Origin: Amblyomma americanum
Lineage: Eukaryota; Arthropoda; Arachnida; Ixodida; Ixodidae
Length of the DNA stretch: 64,000 nucleotides
Direction: 5' to 3'
Assembly: GCF_052857255.1 (NCBI RefSeq)
Contig: NC_135498.1
Coordinates: forward strand, 164,110,124 to 164,174,123
In this document: positions 34,429 to 46,975 of the stretch, one piece after another
Layout: the number at the start of each line of letters is the position of its first letter
Numbering within the stretch: position 1 is the stretch's first letter
Position numbers and translations under genes: made by a program
Notes under the pieces: model-generated
Database searches by the model: none
Told to the model about the DNA's origin: nothing
What the model saw: the letters and a program-made list of their open reading frames with translations, nothing else

Positions 34429-36542
34429 GGATGCGCCAACCGCACATTCATATCAAGTATTAGATAAGTTGGTCGCACCTCATTGTTTCTCTTTATTTCA
34501 AGCTGAATTCAAAGAACCGCTTTCCAGTTAGGTTAAAGTTACATTTATCATTCTGAACCACTCACTGCACACTACTCAGTCTCACTTAAAGCAATTTTAT
34601 TTGCCTCATATGTTTCCGACTAACGAGTAAGTACTGGAAGAATGGCGGCAAAATGAAAGGAGGGCATAATGATTGCCGCGTACAGGCTCTGGTTCCAGGT
34701 TCCGACTAGGAAGAATCTGTATTCATCTACAAAGTTTCCGTAAAAGCCTTTATGTTTTCTTCTGCCCTTTGTAGTGGTATGGATGCACCGAGACTGATAT
34801 TAATGAGTAGTTATACCTGTGTGGGGTAGTAATATGTACGAAAAAGTTGATGAATTGTTTGTATGAGGCTCCGCAATGCATATAAATCTTTAAAACATCC
34901 ATGCATTGCCGAAATGGTTTTTTGAAACAGTACATGTTGATCCGTATAATTCAGATACCTGTAATTTTTCGCGTTAAAGGCTCCGTCACTCAGAAAATCC
35001 GGTGTCGGCGTTGTCATAGTTTTGAGCGATAAAAACGGTAGCTTAGGCAGGCTTATGCAGCCACCCCCAAAGAAGCAGCCTAGGTGGTGACGGGGCATAT
35101 GTCTTTAAAGTTGAGAAAGACCGATTCCGCATATATAGTCATTGACTCATTAACTGAATCGCGTTATATCCTTAAGGCGGAGCTTAAGTAGATGAAAATA
35201 CCATACGCGTGACTGTTCTACAGGTGTAAGCTTGAGTTTGTACTTTTTTATTGGTGAGTTAAAAGAAAATGAAAAGCTATTTCATGAATTATCTAATTGA
35301 GAAGCAAACAGGCATCCAGGTACAACACGTCAAGCGAAACAAGGAAAGGTAGTCTCTCCGCTAGCAAATTATTGTGAGCAGAAGTTATCATACTCATTGC
35401 TAATTCTAATATATTCCTTTCATACACCAAAAATTCATTTACCAAAACCGCCTGTACGACTACTTCGCGAGCACTTTGCCAAAAATAGTTTTCAGGAAAG
35501 AATGAAAGTAAAGAGCGTGTTATCTCGAATGCTCCATATTTCTTGTTCACGCTGAGCTGTTGCGAATATTTCGCTTACATGCGAACTATAGTGAATAGTT
35601 TATGCCGTTGCTGCCTGCGTTCTAAAACACGCGGAGGGCTTCAGTCAAGTCGTTTGCTTCTCAAATTGATTTCGCCAACAGTCTCTGCTATCACTGATTG
35701 AAATAAATATTTAGTATTTTTTGTTGCTAAAAGAAGCCACAGCAATCATGGACTGCCAGAGCTCGAAGTGTCGTGCTGCTCTTCTCTTCTTAGCCGGTGT
35801 CTGAAAATGTTCCTTCCTGTTTTTGGCCGTTGATGGCCACGCGTTTTTCCTGGGATTCTGTGCGGGAAGGGCGCATTGGATCGTACCGCGCGTTATTTAA
35901 TTCATGTGCCTCACAGGTTTTGCAAGCTTTCCATCCAAGTGCCGACGACCCCGGATAGGAGGGCGGCCTTCTCAAATGTGCTGTGCTGCAAGTGTCGCGC
36001 TGCCATGAAGAATGCCGTCATTCGATGGACGCCGGTCCCCAGGCACCAGCGACACATCTGATAATAAACAGGTGAAATAAGAGCAATGTTAATTATATTT
36101 AGGAAGGAAAATAGTGCAGCTTGCACAGAATGACTATTGCACGATGTTAGTGTGCGCTAAATCATTAATGAACGTCATGATACTGCTATTGTTCCGCTTT
36201 CAAGGTATGCCAGAATACTACACGCAAGACTCAAGCGAGCGAATATATGTCGCCTTGCATGGCTGCCCCAGGTCGCGCCCCGTGGATAGGTTGCATAATG
36301 ACGAACCGCAACCGCCATGATAAGGAAAATGCAGAAAACGACAGCGGGGCAGCAGTTGAGTATTGGTGAAATGTACATAAACCCATAGCTTATGGGCTTA
36401 TGTAAGGAAATCGATTTAATGTTTGGGATTCCTTCAGAAATGACGATCGCTGCCGCCACAGTCCGAGAATAATCTTGGCAAGTGTGCGGGGATCAAAACA
36501 GTCCAGGCCATGGAACAGGCCGTTTCTGTGCGCTCAGTCCCT
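34429..36542. other. no supported gene
   Basis: AT-rich. Minus-strand frames at 34811-35098 (95 codons) and 35293-35550 (85 codons) are open but show no motif, and no paired splice signals were found. Confidence 0.35.
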
Positions 36543-36700
36543 GACCATCATCATCGTCATCAACGTGACTACGCCCACTTGAGGACAAAGGCCTCCCTCA
36601 TATGTCTCTAATTAAGCTTCCTGTGCCAGATGCAGCCACTTTTCTTCCGTGAACTACCTAATCTCATCCGCCCATCTGAAATCCTTACTATCGTGAAGAA
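36543..36700 (-). mobile_element. LINE 3' end fragment
   Basis: Antisense of the family end: catcatcatcgtcatcaacg, then actacgcccacttgagg, then acaaaggcctccct, extending into ctaatctcatccgcccatct, which is further into the coding end than the other two copies reach. Confidence 0.6.
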
Positions 36701-36754
36701 GATGAAGGGCGTTAGACTACGCGCACTGTCATAGCACTGGCATGCAAGCGACCA

Positions 36755-37975
36755 TTGTATAGGCCGTTATCAATTTCCGACCTTATCTCTATGGTCGTCT
36801 TTTTGACGTGGTCATCGAGCACCATGCCCTATATTGGCTTTCTTGGCTAAAAGATCCCTACTGTCACCTGGCTCGATGGACTCTCCGTCTACATAAATAT
36901 AACATACGTGTCGTCTATCGGTCGGGCCACAAGCATCAAGACGCTGATACCCTGTCCCGCTCCCCGCTACCTGCCGTGATTGCCAACCTTTCCCCACTCG
37001 AATCCGTTGCACCTTCGCTCACCACCTGCGGCATGCCTTCAGAGCAGCGCAAAGACCAGTGGATTGTCTCTCTTCTTCATTTTTTCTCTGACCCGTCTTC
37101 GACTACAGTGTCCTGCGCCCTTCGTCGCCAAGCTTCACATTTTGTAATAAGTGATAATCTGCTTTATCAGTGCAACTATAAGTCTGATGGACGGAAGTAG
37201 CTTCTCGACAATCCCCGACATCTCCGGTGCTAAATCTGCACTTGTTTCGACGCTGACCTGCAATGCGGCCACGCTGGCGTATTCAAGTCGTACACTCTCA
37301 TACGTCTCCGGTATCACTGGCGCGGCATGTATAACTTCACCAAGTAAGTACGCTCCTGCCCGTCCAGCCAACGGCGTAAGCAACTGCCTCATCACGCTGC
37401 TGGAGAGTTGCAGACACTACATTATGCGCCCCGCCCCTTTGACAGTGTTGACATAGATTTATACAGCCCTCTGCCATACACCACTGTTAGCAACCGCTGG
37501 GTCATTGTTGCCATTGATGACTGGTTTCTTTCCCTTTTTTCTTCTCTACGGTCGGCATCCATCCGCTCCCATCGACACAGTTCTCCCGTACCGCCCTGCC
37601 TCATCTGAGTGTACAACTGTTTCTGAAGCTGACCAGCACGTAGAACACTTCCGCCAGATTGCACGGTCACTCACGGCGAACACACAGGGGCGCCAAAAAC
37701 ACCGCCATGACGAAGGTGAGCTTGACACGGCTTTTCCACCCAGTTCACTCTGCCTGTAGGGCTGTGGATTCCTTCCACTGCTCGCGGGCTCTCAAAGAAA
37801 CTTTGTTCGAAATACCATGGCCCCTACCGCGTCCTGCAGCACATATCCTCAGGCCACCGACGTGGCTAAGAGTCTGCGCATGTCAAACGACTCAGGCCTT
37901 AATACGACCCGGTTTTGTTATCAGCAGCATGAGTCGCCAGGATAGCTACTATTTCTTTCCGGGGCCATTGTGAAG
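36755..37975 (+). pseudogene. Ty3/gypsy pol fragment, third family (RNase H to integrase)
   Basis: On the plus strand it begins at the end of RNase H ([13 protein letters not shown], then a long open stretch with YRSGHKHQDADTLSR). It continues through a frame-broken integrase zinc region and the first core acidic residue (VDIDLYSPLP, near 37447-37476). About 150 residues are then missing: VAIDDW runs directly into a downstream segment with LLYGRHPSAPIDTVLPYRP (37535-37600). So the second and third acidic residues are deleted. A remnant of the GPY end follows. No LTRs are recognisable. It differs in sequence from elements A and B. Confidence 0.85.
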
Positions 37976-39354
37976 AAGAAGGACAATAGCCTTGCCGCAT
38001 TGCCATCGCTCAGATCGAGAGCCTGCTGACCTGGACACCAGACACAGTTTCGCCGCCGCCTGAGCGCTCACCTAAGCCTCCGTTACACTATCCTCATTTG
38101 ATTCCCAGCATTCATCACTCTTTTCACCTTTACACCCCTATTCCTTTCCCCAGCGCAGTTTAGTAAATCGCTGCCTCCTTCCGGTTAAGCCCCTATCAGC
38201 CTTTCCTTCATCCCGCTTTGTCTCTCTTTCTGCATTACCAGACGCTGAAATCGCGTTCTGTGCGCAATGGCACGGAACAGCCGAGAGCGTTGTTTTTTTC
38301 AGGCTAGTATATTCTTTTTTCATTTTTATTTGTTTGCTTTACAAATAACTATGCATTGGTTTCCGTGCGGGACCCATGTTTTCTGTTTTAATTTATGGCA
38401 CTGAGATGGCAGTATTGAATATGTTGTTAAATATGCCGAAGACGACTCTTGCCCGCTACTATTCTGTATTTTACAGCCGCCTTGTTTATTCACAGCGCAT
38501 CGTCAAGACAGCCGCAAAAAGGTGTGGTGCCCCACAAGAATCTGGTTCTACAGATCCAGAATTGCGCGTAGGAGCTGACCATAAGCGGCGCGTTAGAGTG
38601 CTTCTTGCATTGCACAGTAGCCGTTGTTTCGTGTTGAGAGTCTATGAACCAAATACTTTTAAGTGCAAAATATGCACTATTCCAGAAGGCGTACACATAT
38701 ACACTTTTTCAGAATGTAATATAATGGCCCCTCGTGCTAAATATAGTGATGAAATTTGAAAGAAAACAGAAAACATCAACAAGAAATGCCACGCCGAAAT
38801 TATGAACAACTAAAGAAGCTCAATAACGGTAACACCGTCGTCTGAGACCGGTGCATGTTTCGGCGATGCAAGTCTGCATTTAGTCCGTGCATGTTAGCTG
38901 CCCTTGTCGGGGCCTTTGGTGTAATATAAAACGCCCCCGTGTTTGTCTCAAAGCCTTAACAGTCTTTGTACATCGGCGGTTTGTTTTATTCGTTCAGCGT
39001 TTCTAAAAATTTAAACAACTTATTCCGCATGCAGTACAGCACTGGATAAATAGAATTCGCAAACTGTTGTTGAACAGGACCTAGCGACTTGAGCTGCTGA
39101 ATCAGTGGCTGAAGTGGTAAAACACTGATGCTGTTCCTAAACACAGGTTTCACTAATTCAATTTACCCTGCGGTGTGCCGCATGTTGGGATAGTGGCACA
39201 AAGTATTAAAGTTGGGTACAGATATTTTGTCGCCTGCAAAAAAGGTAGTTGGAAACGACCTCGATAAACAACAACGGCACACCTCAATGCTCTCGAGCAG
39301 GTTACATGCTTAGGAATACATTTCTCTCAAATTTATGAAATCTGTGCAGCGCTA
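37976..39354. other. no confirmed gene; weak exon-like segment
   Basis: From a good plus-strand acceptor (ctactattctgtattttacag, ending 38476) a frame stays open to 38759 (94 codons). The second half is AT-rich and unremarkable, so I do not call it a gene. The rest is unrecognised. Confidence 0.3.
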
Positions 39355-39543
39355 TTACGTTCTGCGTACCCGCTCATACAGTCGAGTCCCGGAGACGTAA
39401 GCGCGGTGCAGGTCGGTGCCCGTACGTTTGGCGAAACGCCTACTGCCGTCAGGCATGACGGCAACGTGCTGCTGAATGGAACCCAGCTGCAGGCACCGTA
39501 GCACAGCCTGCTGGTACCACGGCAGCTGGCCCTCCCACAGCAT
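39355..39543 (-). CDS. cis-prenyltransferase-like N-terminal exon (dehydrodolichyl diphosphate synthase type)
   Basis: Met at 39541-39543 opens 62 codons. The peptide matches the N-terminus of eukaryotic dehydrodolichyl diphosphate synthase: an amphipathic start with WYQQAVLRCLQLG, then QHVAVMPDGSRRFAKR. The latter corresponds to the signature HIAFIMDGNRRFA at the same spacing, with the metal-binding Asp and both Arg kept, but Met changed to Pro and Asn to Ser. The frame stops at 39355-39357 soon after; a weak donor (GAGCGG|GTACGC) lies just before. In the family the enzyme elongates farnesyl diphosphate with isopentenyl diphosphate in cis on the ER, supplying dolichol for N-glycosylation. 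This may be a first exon, a diverged paralogue or a retrocopy remnant; no downstream exon was found. Confidence 0.6.
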   Translation of the reverse strand: MLWEGQLPWYQQAVLRCLQLGSIQQHVAVMPDGSRRFAKRTGTDLHRAYVSGTRLYERVRRT

Positions 39544-40213
39544 TGCGTCGGAGGGCGCTGCAGGACGGAGTAGCGAAACAGCGCCGAGAAAACGTCTCGA
39601 TCCATTGTGTGTGTCGAGCTTTTAATTTCCAGCTGACGACGGTGCTTCACCTAAGGTTCCACTAACTCTCACTACCCCAGAAGCTAGCGGCTTGACGTGT
39701 GCGTGCTCTTGGCTAAGTTTGGTGCAATAAAATGAGCTAATTTTTGACGCGTGCGAATGCGTGATTTGGACTTGTGGCGTATTTAAAGTGTTGCAAGGAG
39801 CTGGATTGCGTTAGCTCTTGTACTGTACTGAAAAGATAGAAATGTTGTTCCATGCGAGAACTGTTATGAGATAAAAGCTGACAACTTTGGAAACTTTAAA
39901 TCCATTGCTTTATGGGGTGATTTTAATGTAGATTTTAGCTTTTAGCTACCTTTTTGATGCAGGAAAAGAGGTGACGTTTGACAATTATTTCTTGGTGTTC
40001 TTGAACCTAGATGTTCAAAATTATTGCATATTGTCTGGTAATTGTTGATAATTCTGTCCAATACATGACATACAAATAATAAACAAGTTTAAGTTAATAT
40101 ATTGTCAGTTCAAGCAGTTGCTAAAAATGCCACTCATGGAAACGATGTTTTTTTTCCGGGCTAAAAAACCAGATCGTCCAAAATAATAAAAAGCTGTTCT
40201 CTTATGCATGCAG

Positions 40214-40260
40214 TGCGCCTCTCAAAAGGCTTGGTGTTACTTCGGAAAAAAATTTGTCAG
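40214..40260 (+). CDS. very small exon candidate
   Basis: The acceptor gctgttctcttatgcatgcag and donor GTAAGC bracket 47 bp that translate to CASQKAWCYFGKKFV plus two bases. Both splice signals are good, but the segment is short and no phase-matching partner is convincing. Confidence 0.25.
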
Positions 40261-41432
40261 GTAAGCATCACAGCTGCGAGTGTTTTCTCGCAAACTTTTC
40301 TGCACTATTGTCGGATACAACTAAAGAACGAAGTGCCAGATGCCTCTCAACGCCGGCCGTACAGCCAATGGCTTCTACAGATTTCCTTGAGGTCGTGGGT
40401 ATCCCTATTAAACCGTCGTTGTTCCCGATTCATCTGCCACCCACTGCGATTTCACGCTAGCAATTCTAAGGAGATCTCTCAAGGGGGAGATTCGGGCAAG
40501 GAGGAGAATCAGCCGACGCTACTGGCTGGAAGGGTTCCTCAGAACGGTATTTGCCGTTTCGTTCTTGAGTTCTGACTTTAGTGGTGTTGTTACAACGTAA
40601 TGATCTTTCCTGCCATTCCCGATTAAATTATAAATTGCTGAATTATATTAAGTTGTTTATCAGTCGTGTAGGTTAATTTAACACAACCACTATTCGAAAG
40701 CGGTTTCTTCTATAAACAAAAAAGCTCTTCGCGCTACAGCCTTTGTATACATGTCTCACCCTCAGACGCGTTTCACATGAATATATAATACTTAAGTAAA
40801 TTCGTTGTACCATTCATATTTATGACAATGGTATTCCGCGGCGAAGTAAGTGATTACGCGGTGCTCACCTGTACTCAAAGGCGAAATAGAATGAATGTAT
40901 TACCGAGAATTCGACGCCACTTAAGGAGGCCCTCCAGTGAATGGTGTCGATCGATCGTCCTGACACCGCAATTAATCACAACTAACGGAGGTACCTGTCA
41001 GACAGCTGCGATACTTTGTTACTAGCTTAATCGTGACGTCGTGACAAGCGGTCGACGCGAATGGCTGGGAAACTTTCTTTGAGGTACCTTTCCCGCTTTA
41101 ATCTTGAATTGTACCCACAACGGTACATCCAATACACTGCTCTGGTATACTCCGCTATATTGATTACATTGTCATGCGAAGTCACTCAGGGATCAACTGC
41201 AGAGTATGAAGCAAGTCGTCGGACGAATTGCTTAACGTGACGGAGTATCTTGAAGTGCAGAGTAGAACGGTCGGTCTGAAATTTAAAATAAAGAAAATTA
41301 ATGCTGAGTAGCGTTGGCATGAACTTTAGATTGCTAGCCAAGCATTTGAAATGGAGAAAGATTACACCTGCTTAGTGCAAGCAGTGGCCGCATGTCGGAA
41401 CGACAAGCGCGAAATAGCTACAGGATAAGAAA
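40261..41432. other. no supported gene
   Basis: Unrecognised sequence with a 117-codon composite of plus-strand frames at 40330-40575 but no motif. Confidence 0.35.
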
Positions 41433-41890
41433 GAATAGGGTGGAGCATATTTGGCTGACACTCGTACTTCATGAACAGCACGTTGCAAATACCTCAAGAG
41501 GAAAGTTTGAGACGGTTTGATCTTGGCAGCAGTCACTAATGAAACAAAAATGTGGAGGCTAACGAATGATTTTGAAGTGAAAATGAGGACAGAGCAGCGA
41601 GCTATGGAAAGAAAAATGATAGATGTAACGTTTGAAGGAGCAGGAGAGAAGAATAGGTCAGGCAAATAACGCGAGGTAATGATCTCCTAGTCAAAGGCAA
41701 GAAGAGGGAACGGGCGTGGGCAAGGCACGCAATGCGAAGGCAACATAACTGGGTAACCGATGTTCCCTCAGTTTAAAGATGTGGATTTCAAGTGAAGGCA
41801 AAAGTAGCAGAGTTTCAGGCGGTAGAAATCTACAAACATCAAGCAACGGAACCGATGAACCTGAGGTGGTCAAGAAAATTTGCAATCATA
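41433..41890 (+). pseudogene. LINE reverse transcriptase C-terminal fragment
   Basis: Plus-strand MRTEQRAMERKMIDVTF (41585-41635), then after stops RAWARHAMRRQHNWVTD (41713-41763). This corresponds to the QRAMER...W.GH.AR..D.RW pattern at the end of RTE/Jockey-like reverse transcriptase proteins. At least two stops or shifts lie between the parts. The fragment has no recognisable tail. Confidence 0.6.
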
Positions 41891-43544
41891 CATAGCTCGT
41901 AGTCCGCAGTGTTGCTCCAGCACGTAAAATAGTTCTAAAAGAATATCAGCCGTTTTCTGGGCATCGTATCCTGCTGCAGCCCTAGGTGTGGGATACAATG
42001 TGCCCGCGGCGACGTCGGCGCAGTTCGATGAGTGTAGTTCGTCGGGGGGATTACTTAATTTAGCCACCAAAAAAACAACAAATGGCGTTAGCCCACTGGC
42101 TGTTGGCACTACTAGGAAACAACTACTCGAACTAGCGAGCTTTCCGATGTTAGCTCGAGATCAGTCATCGCTTCTCTATTTTCCACACCAGCGTCAGCAG
42201 CCTGCTATCCGTGGATGACGAGTACTGTAAGACTCAAGGCTTACCATTCCCATCTTGTGCTTTAGTAGCGCCCATGCAATGTGGTCGGTTGTTTTCTTCC
42301 CTGCACGCCCGTTCGGTTACGCCCGGTCACTGTTTCTGTAATCGTTGGCACGGATGAGCACCGGAAAAACAATGTGTGCAGATAGAGCTGCAGTCAAATC
42401 CGGCCAGTGACCTGCTGGCGCTGCTCGCTGAATGAAACAGGTTGCGGAGTGACAGAGCATTTACGCAGAAACCCCCCTGGTTTCCCCGCCTCCTTCTCGT
42501 ACAATTCACTCACAGCGCTATGTAATTACAAGAACAGTGGCCAATGAGCGCTAGCGCCTGGTAACTGAGTTGGAACTAGAATGTGCCGCTGCAGCTGCTG
42601 GAAGTATGACGCCGGTGCAAGCGAGGATAGGAGCCCACGGCCATCTCGTTGGAAGGTAATGAGTGCGCTGTCGTATAAAATATGCACCTTGAAACGTGCG
42701 CCGCTAAGCTCACTGGCACAGGGGAAGAGAATGAAGCGAAAAAATATGCAGCACTTTCGAGACCGGCGTTTACCACAAGAGTGGCCTCCTTATAGATTGG
42801 AATTTAGTAGAGTACGGCGATCAAATCACACCAACTCTACCGAGAGATATTATCAGCAGCCAACTAGTTCCATAAGAAACAAAACGGAGAGAACGCTACT
42901 CAGAAGAGTGCAGATGTGGAGAGCTTTACAGCAGCTGCGAAGTTTTACTTTGAAACACACGACCAAAGGAGAACTTGTGCTTGAGCGCAGGTCATGACAG
43001 CCACGGGGAAAAAGTAGCGAAAAAAAGGGCGGGCAAGTTTAGAAATTAAGTCATTAATGAAACAGTGATCTGACAAACCGCGCACCAATGAGAGCCCAGA
43101 ACAAGACCGGAAGCACTCATATGAAACTTCTGGTAAACCTTCCATCAAGTGGTCCTCACAATAACAGCACTTTTTGTTGGGCGAGTTAGTTATGCTTGAT
43201 GGGAAAAGAGCGCAACAGCACACGCACACAAAATGAGGTGAAAGAACACAATGTAGCGATCACTAAGAACAGTATAGTTTCTTGGCACGCCACAAGTATA
43301 AATGCAGGTGAGAAAGACACGATATTTCCTCGCGTGTATATTATACGTACGGATGCCTAATAAACGACACTTCCCAGTAAGCGCTCAGCTGCGCGCTTCC
43401 TTCTGGTTTGTGTGCTTGTGCCGTTGCTATCTTTCACCATTACTCACAATGACAGTCGATGCTTGGAAGTGTTACAGAGACCACGCTTATGCCCTTCAGT
43501 CATGCAGGCGGTTTCTAACAGGTGTGGTTTCGAGATTTCATTCG
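41891..43544. other. no supported gene
   Basis: A 138-codon plus-strand frame (42581-42997) is rich in basic residues but has no motif. Nothing else is recognised. Confidence 0.35.
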
Positions 43545-43635
43545 TTAGTTTTTTTGATAAATCGAAAATTGGGTTTGAGGAGAGGAAGTGACGCAGTAAC
43601 TGTCCCACATATCTTGGTGGACACCCGAACCACGT
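43545..43635 (-). mobile_element. tRNA-SINE tail fragment
   Basis: Contains gaaaattgggtttgagga, agtgacgcagtaactg, and tatcttggtggacacccgaa, matching the 3' body also seen at 31192-31260. Its tRNA head is absent; the LINE 3' end follows directly. Confidence 0.6.
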
Positions 43636-45830
43636 CGTAAAGGAGGAGGAGGAATAAACTTTATTAGGCTTTTCTGTCGTCGTTAGCACACTTTTGCACC
43701 AGGTGGCCAGGGTCCAATATGCGATGTTGGTTTTTACCTAAACGTTTGTCTACAATGCGTATTGTCTTTTCCCAGCTGTCAGATGGGGGATATTGCAGGA
43801 GCTTTCTGGCGGAGGATCTCCCTCGCATACCCACAGAATATGGTCATGATCTGCGTTAAGGTTTTTGTCACAAATTTTGCAAATAGGATTAACTTCTCGT
43901 TTTGTAATTAAAGCCAATCAATATAGGCTCATAAGATTTTTTGTCTGAGCTCTTCGAAGAGCCGTGGCTTGTGCCCTGGTAAGCTCTGTGTGTGGGCGTG
44001 GGTAAAGGTGTTTTTTTTTCGCTATTTATGTCTGTATTATCGTTGCATGTGATGGATGGCTCTGCCGGCGGCTCATTTATGGAGACGGACCTGTTGATTA
44101 GCCCTCGAGCATCTTCGTCCGCCTTCTCGTTAACTGAACAGCCGGAGTGGGCTAGCACCCATACGCCGCTGCTGGTGGATGGAGGTGCGTAATGTTTGAC
44201 TTGGGACGCGGTGAATTTACCCACTCTACTCCTCTAATAGCCGGTGATCGCGTATTTTGAGTCACTAATGACTGTACTCGTGCGGTGATTCCTAATGGTC
44301 AGTACTATGGCTGCCTCTTCTGCGTCTTTCATGGAGTGGGCAATAATTGTCACTACGTTGATAATTTTAATTTGGTTTGGTGAATGGAGGTTTAACGTCC
44401 CCAAGCGACTCAGGCTATGAGAGACGCCGTAGTGAAGGGCTCCGGAGATTTCGACCACCTCGGGTTCTTTAACGTGCACTGACATCGCACTGCACACGGG
44501 CCTCTAGAATTACGCCTCCGTCGAAATTCGACCACCGCGGCCGGGATCGAACCCGCGTCTTTCGGGCCAGCAGCCGAGCGCTATAACCACTCAGCCACCG
44601 CGGCGGGTGTTGATAATTTTGAAATTAGGCGTAATCACACAGACCGTTCACCTGCCAGGCTCTTGCATGGCCGCGTACACAACCACATACTGTTTGTCGA
44701 TGGCCTCCGAACGTGCAATTCGTCTGTCATCACGTCGTACCGGTGGCGTGCTTTTGGCTAAAGGTTTGACCTTGAGCTTCACGCTTCTGTTTTCGGGAAC
44801 GACTGTAAGCTCAGTTGCCGTGTCAAGGGCCGAAGGCCAAGATCGCCTAGGATGTATCGCCCAGCGTCCGTTCTCGGCAGGCGCTCTCTTTGAGCGGTTT
44901 TATTTGCCTCAGTTAGCTCCTCGAGGGTATTATGCGCCCCAAGTTGTAGTAGCTTGTTGTTGCTGGCAAAGCTTTGTATACTAAGCGCGACCTTGTACGC
45001 ACAACGAATGACGTTTTCAATTGCCTCCCTGTCCTTTTGCAGAATAAGATAATACAGAAATGAGCATGCGATTTTGCTTGAGAGAAATGCTTGTGTGAGC
45101 CTAAAGAAGTCAAGCTCCTTCATGCCCTGTGTAGCGATGCTCTTCATCAGCCCCCCAATCTGGCTAGATGTTGTTTTCAGCCGCTGAATAGCCTCCGTAT
45201 TGTTTTGAACCAGCATGCCAAGCACCCTGATGGTCTTGACTTTCTATACTGTTGCCGTTGAGAGTGAGGTTTACAGCGTCGGCTGCTCCGTCCTCTCTTG
45301 GCTCCTTCTTTTTGTTCCGAAAGATGAGCAGTTGGGATTTGTTCGGTGAGCATGTTAGAAGTTTTGTTTGGATGTATTCCTGGACTGTGTCAACTGCCTC
45401 CTGCATGGCCCCCTGTATGAGGTCGACCAAGCTATGATGAGTACAGATGGTGATGTCATCCGCATATATCGAGTGCTTGATGCCATATATGCCATTTCAT
45501 TTGGCGGGTAGGTGCTTCATGGCCACATTAAACAGGAAAGAAGAGAGAACCGCTCCTTGCGGGGCGCCTCTCATTTCAAGTGTAATTTTATTCCTTTTTA
45601 AGCTGCCGACTTGCAGAGTGGCTGTTCTCTAGCATAGAAAGCTTTTGACATAGTCGTACGTACGCGCGCCGACATTCATGTGGGCTAAACCCTTCAAAAT
45701 GGCTCCGCGCGCTACATTGTCGAAGGCTTTGCTGACATGTAACCCAAGTATGGTACGCGTTGCTTTTACTGGGGTCTGGTGTGCTCGAAGAGTACGGCAG
45801 TCTACACAAGCGTTGGCCCAAATCACAACT
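43636..45830 (-). mobile_element. non-LTR retrotransposon with RNase H, 5' truncated, split by a SINE
   Basis: The element is read on the minus strand, from high to low coordinate. It carries a reverse transcriptase portion with VSKAFDNVA and the catalytic YADDI (about 45451-45468), a thumb/connector region (44779-45225), an RNase H portion in two parts (AEEAAIVLTIRNH...VISDSKYAI at 44234-44345, and VWVLAHSGCSVNEKADEDARGL near 44100-44160), and a 3' end with aataaactttatt and (TCC)n at 43636-43665. At least four frame breaks are visible. RNase H after reverse transcriptase places it in the I/R1-like group of arthropod LINEs. Confidence 0.85.
44369..44608 (-). mobile_element. complete tRNA-SINE nested in the LINE, with 12-bp target duplication
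   Basis: The tRNA-like head on the minus strand (ggtggctgagtggttatagc, B box gggttcgatcccg) lies at 44519-44603. The body includes cgtgcactgacatcgcactg, gcccttcactacggcgtctc and ggacgttaaacctcc. The duplication gttgataatttt occurs at 44357-44368 and 44609-44620. The insertion breaks the RNase H region of the LINE. Confidence 0.92.
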
Positions 45831-45889
45831 GTAGACTGAAATTACGTGTGACCCGGCTCAGCAAGAGGATGGAACAGTACGCGCAAAAA

Positions 45890-46165
45890 CTGAGCAGAGA
45901 GCATTGGGATCAAACGTGTGGCACGCCGTAAATGAAGGGATAAAGGACGGAGTAAAAGAAAGAAAGGAAGAAATAGGCACCTTTGTGGAGGGCTCCGGAA
46001 TATCTTCGACCAACTGGCGGTGTTTAACGTGCACTGACATCGCACAGCACACGGGTGTCTTTTGCGTTTCACTGGCATCGAAACGCGGCTGCCGCTGCCG
46101 GGTTCAGACCTGTGTACACCGGCTCAGTAGGCAAGCGCCTTAACCACTGAGCCACCGCGGCGGGT
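45890..46165 (-). mobile_element. second copy of the same tRNA-SINE
   Basis: The head tggctcagtggttaaggcgc (reverse complement of 46133-46152) and body cgtgcactgacatcgcacag, ggagggctccgga, cgccgtaaatgaagggataa match 44369-44608 and 31192-31345. The B box is degraded (gggttcagacctg on the plus strand). It lies just beyond the 5' break of the LINE. Confidence 0.8.
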
Positions 46166-46975
46166 CTTTTTTGTTTTCTTTGTCCTGTGAAAAGAATTTT
46201 GGTGTTCTTGAGTAAGGGTAGCAAGAACATTTAACTAAATGATAACTATGATTTACGTCATCGTCAATTGAAAAGATACTTAACTCGGCCGAAGCGAGTG
46301 TTTAGCGCACTGTGCCGACTCTATCACGTTAAAGCGGACACTGTAGACAGGAATCTTGTATGCCGCTGTCGGGATGCGGCAGATATAGCACGCTGGGGTC
46401 CCCATACCACGTTCTGATTTGTACGGTTCCCTCCTTAAATTGTAGTCTACGAGTTTGTGAAATGCGGTGATAGCTTGGAAGGAGATGAAAACACGAGTCG
46501 GGTGCCAACTTCCACAAGACTTTCATTCGGTGCGGGCTGACTACCACGAATAGGGTAGTACTTTAAACCGAGGTCGTTCCCCGGCTATATCACGCACTTT
46601 TACGCATAATTTGTAGCCACCGCGCGGCGACGGTTATTAGGTGATTAAATGAGAAGCGTGCCCGCTAAATTCTTATTCATCACGTTCCTCGATTTCTTGG
46701 GGTCTGCTACCACCTCCCTTCGGCGCGAGATTTTCTAAGTCCGAGGAATTAAAGATGGCGGCCCCATAATATATCGACATAGCAACCCAATTGGGGATTT
46801 ATTGGTGACGTCATTAGTGATTGATTGGTGAAGTCACTGATTGTGTTAGGTCATAATTAACTAGCCACTTGACTGTTCAATCGCTTATAACTCAGTAATT
46901 AATGAGGTCATCATGAAACAATTGAGATATTTAGAAACGTATTAGATATTGTGACCAGCATCACCAAATTCGGCA
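46166..46975. other. no supported gene
   Basis: Unrecognised; AT-rich toward 46930 with several TTAATTA-like motifs. Confidence 0.35.
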
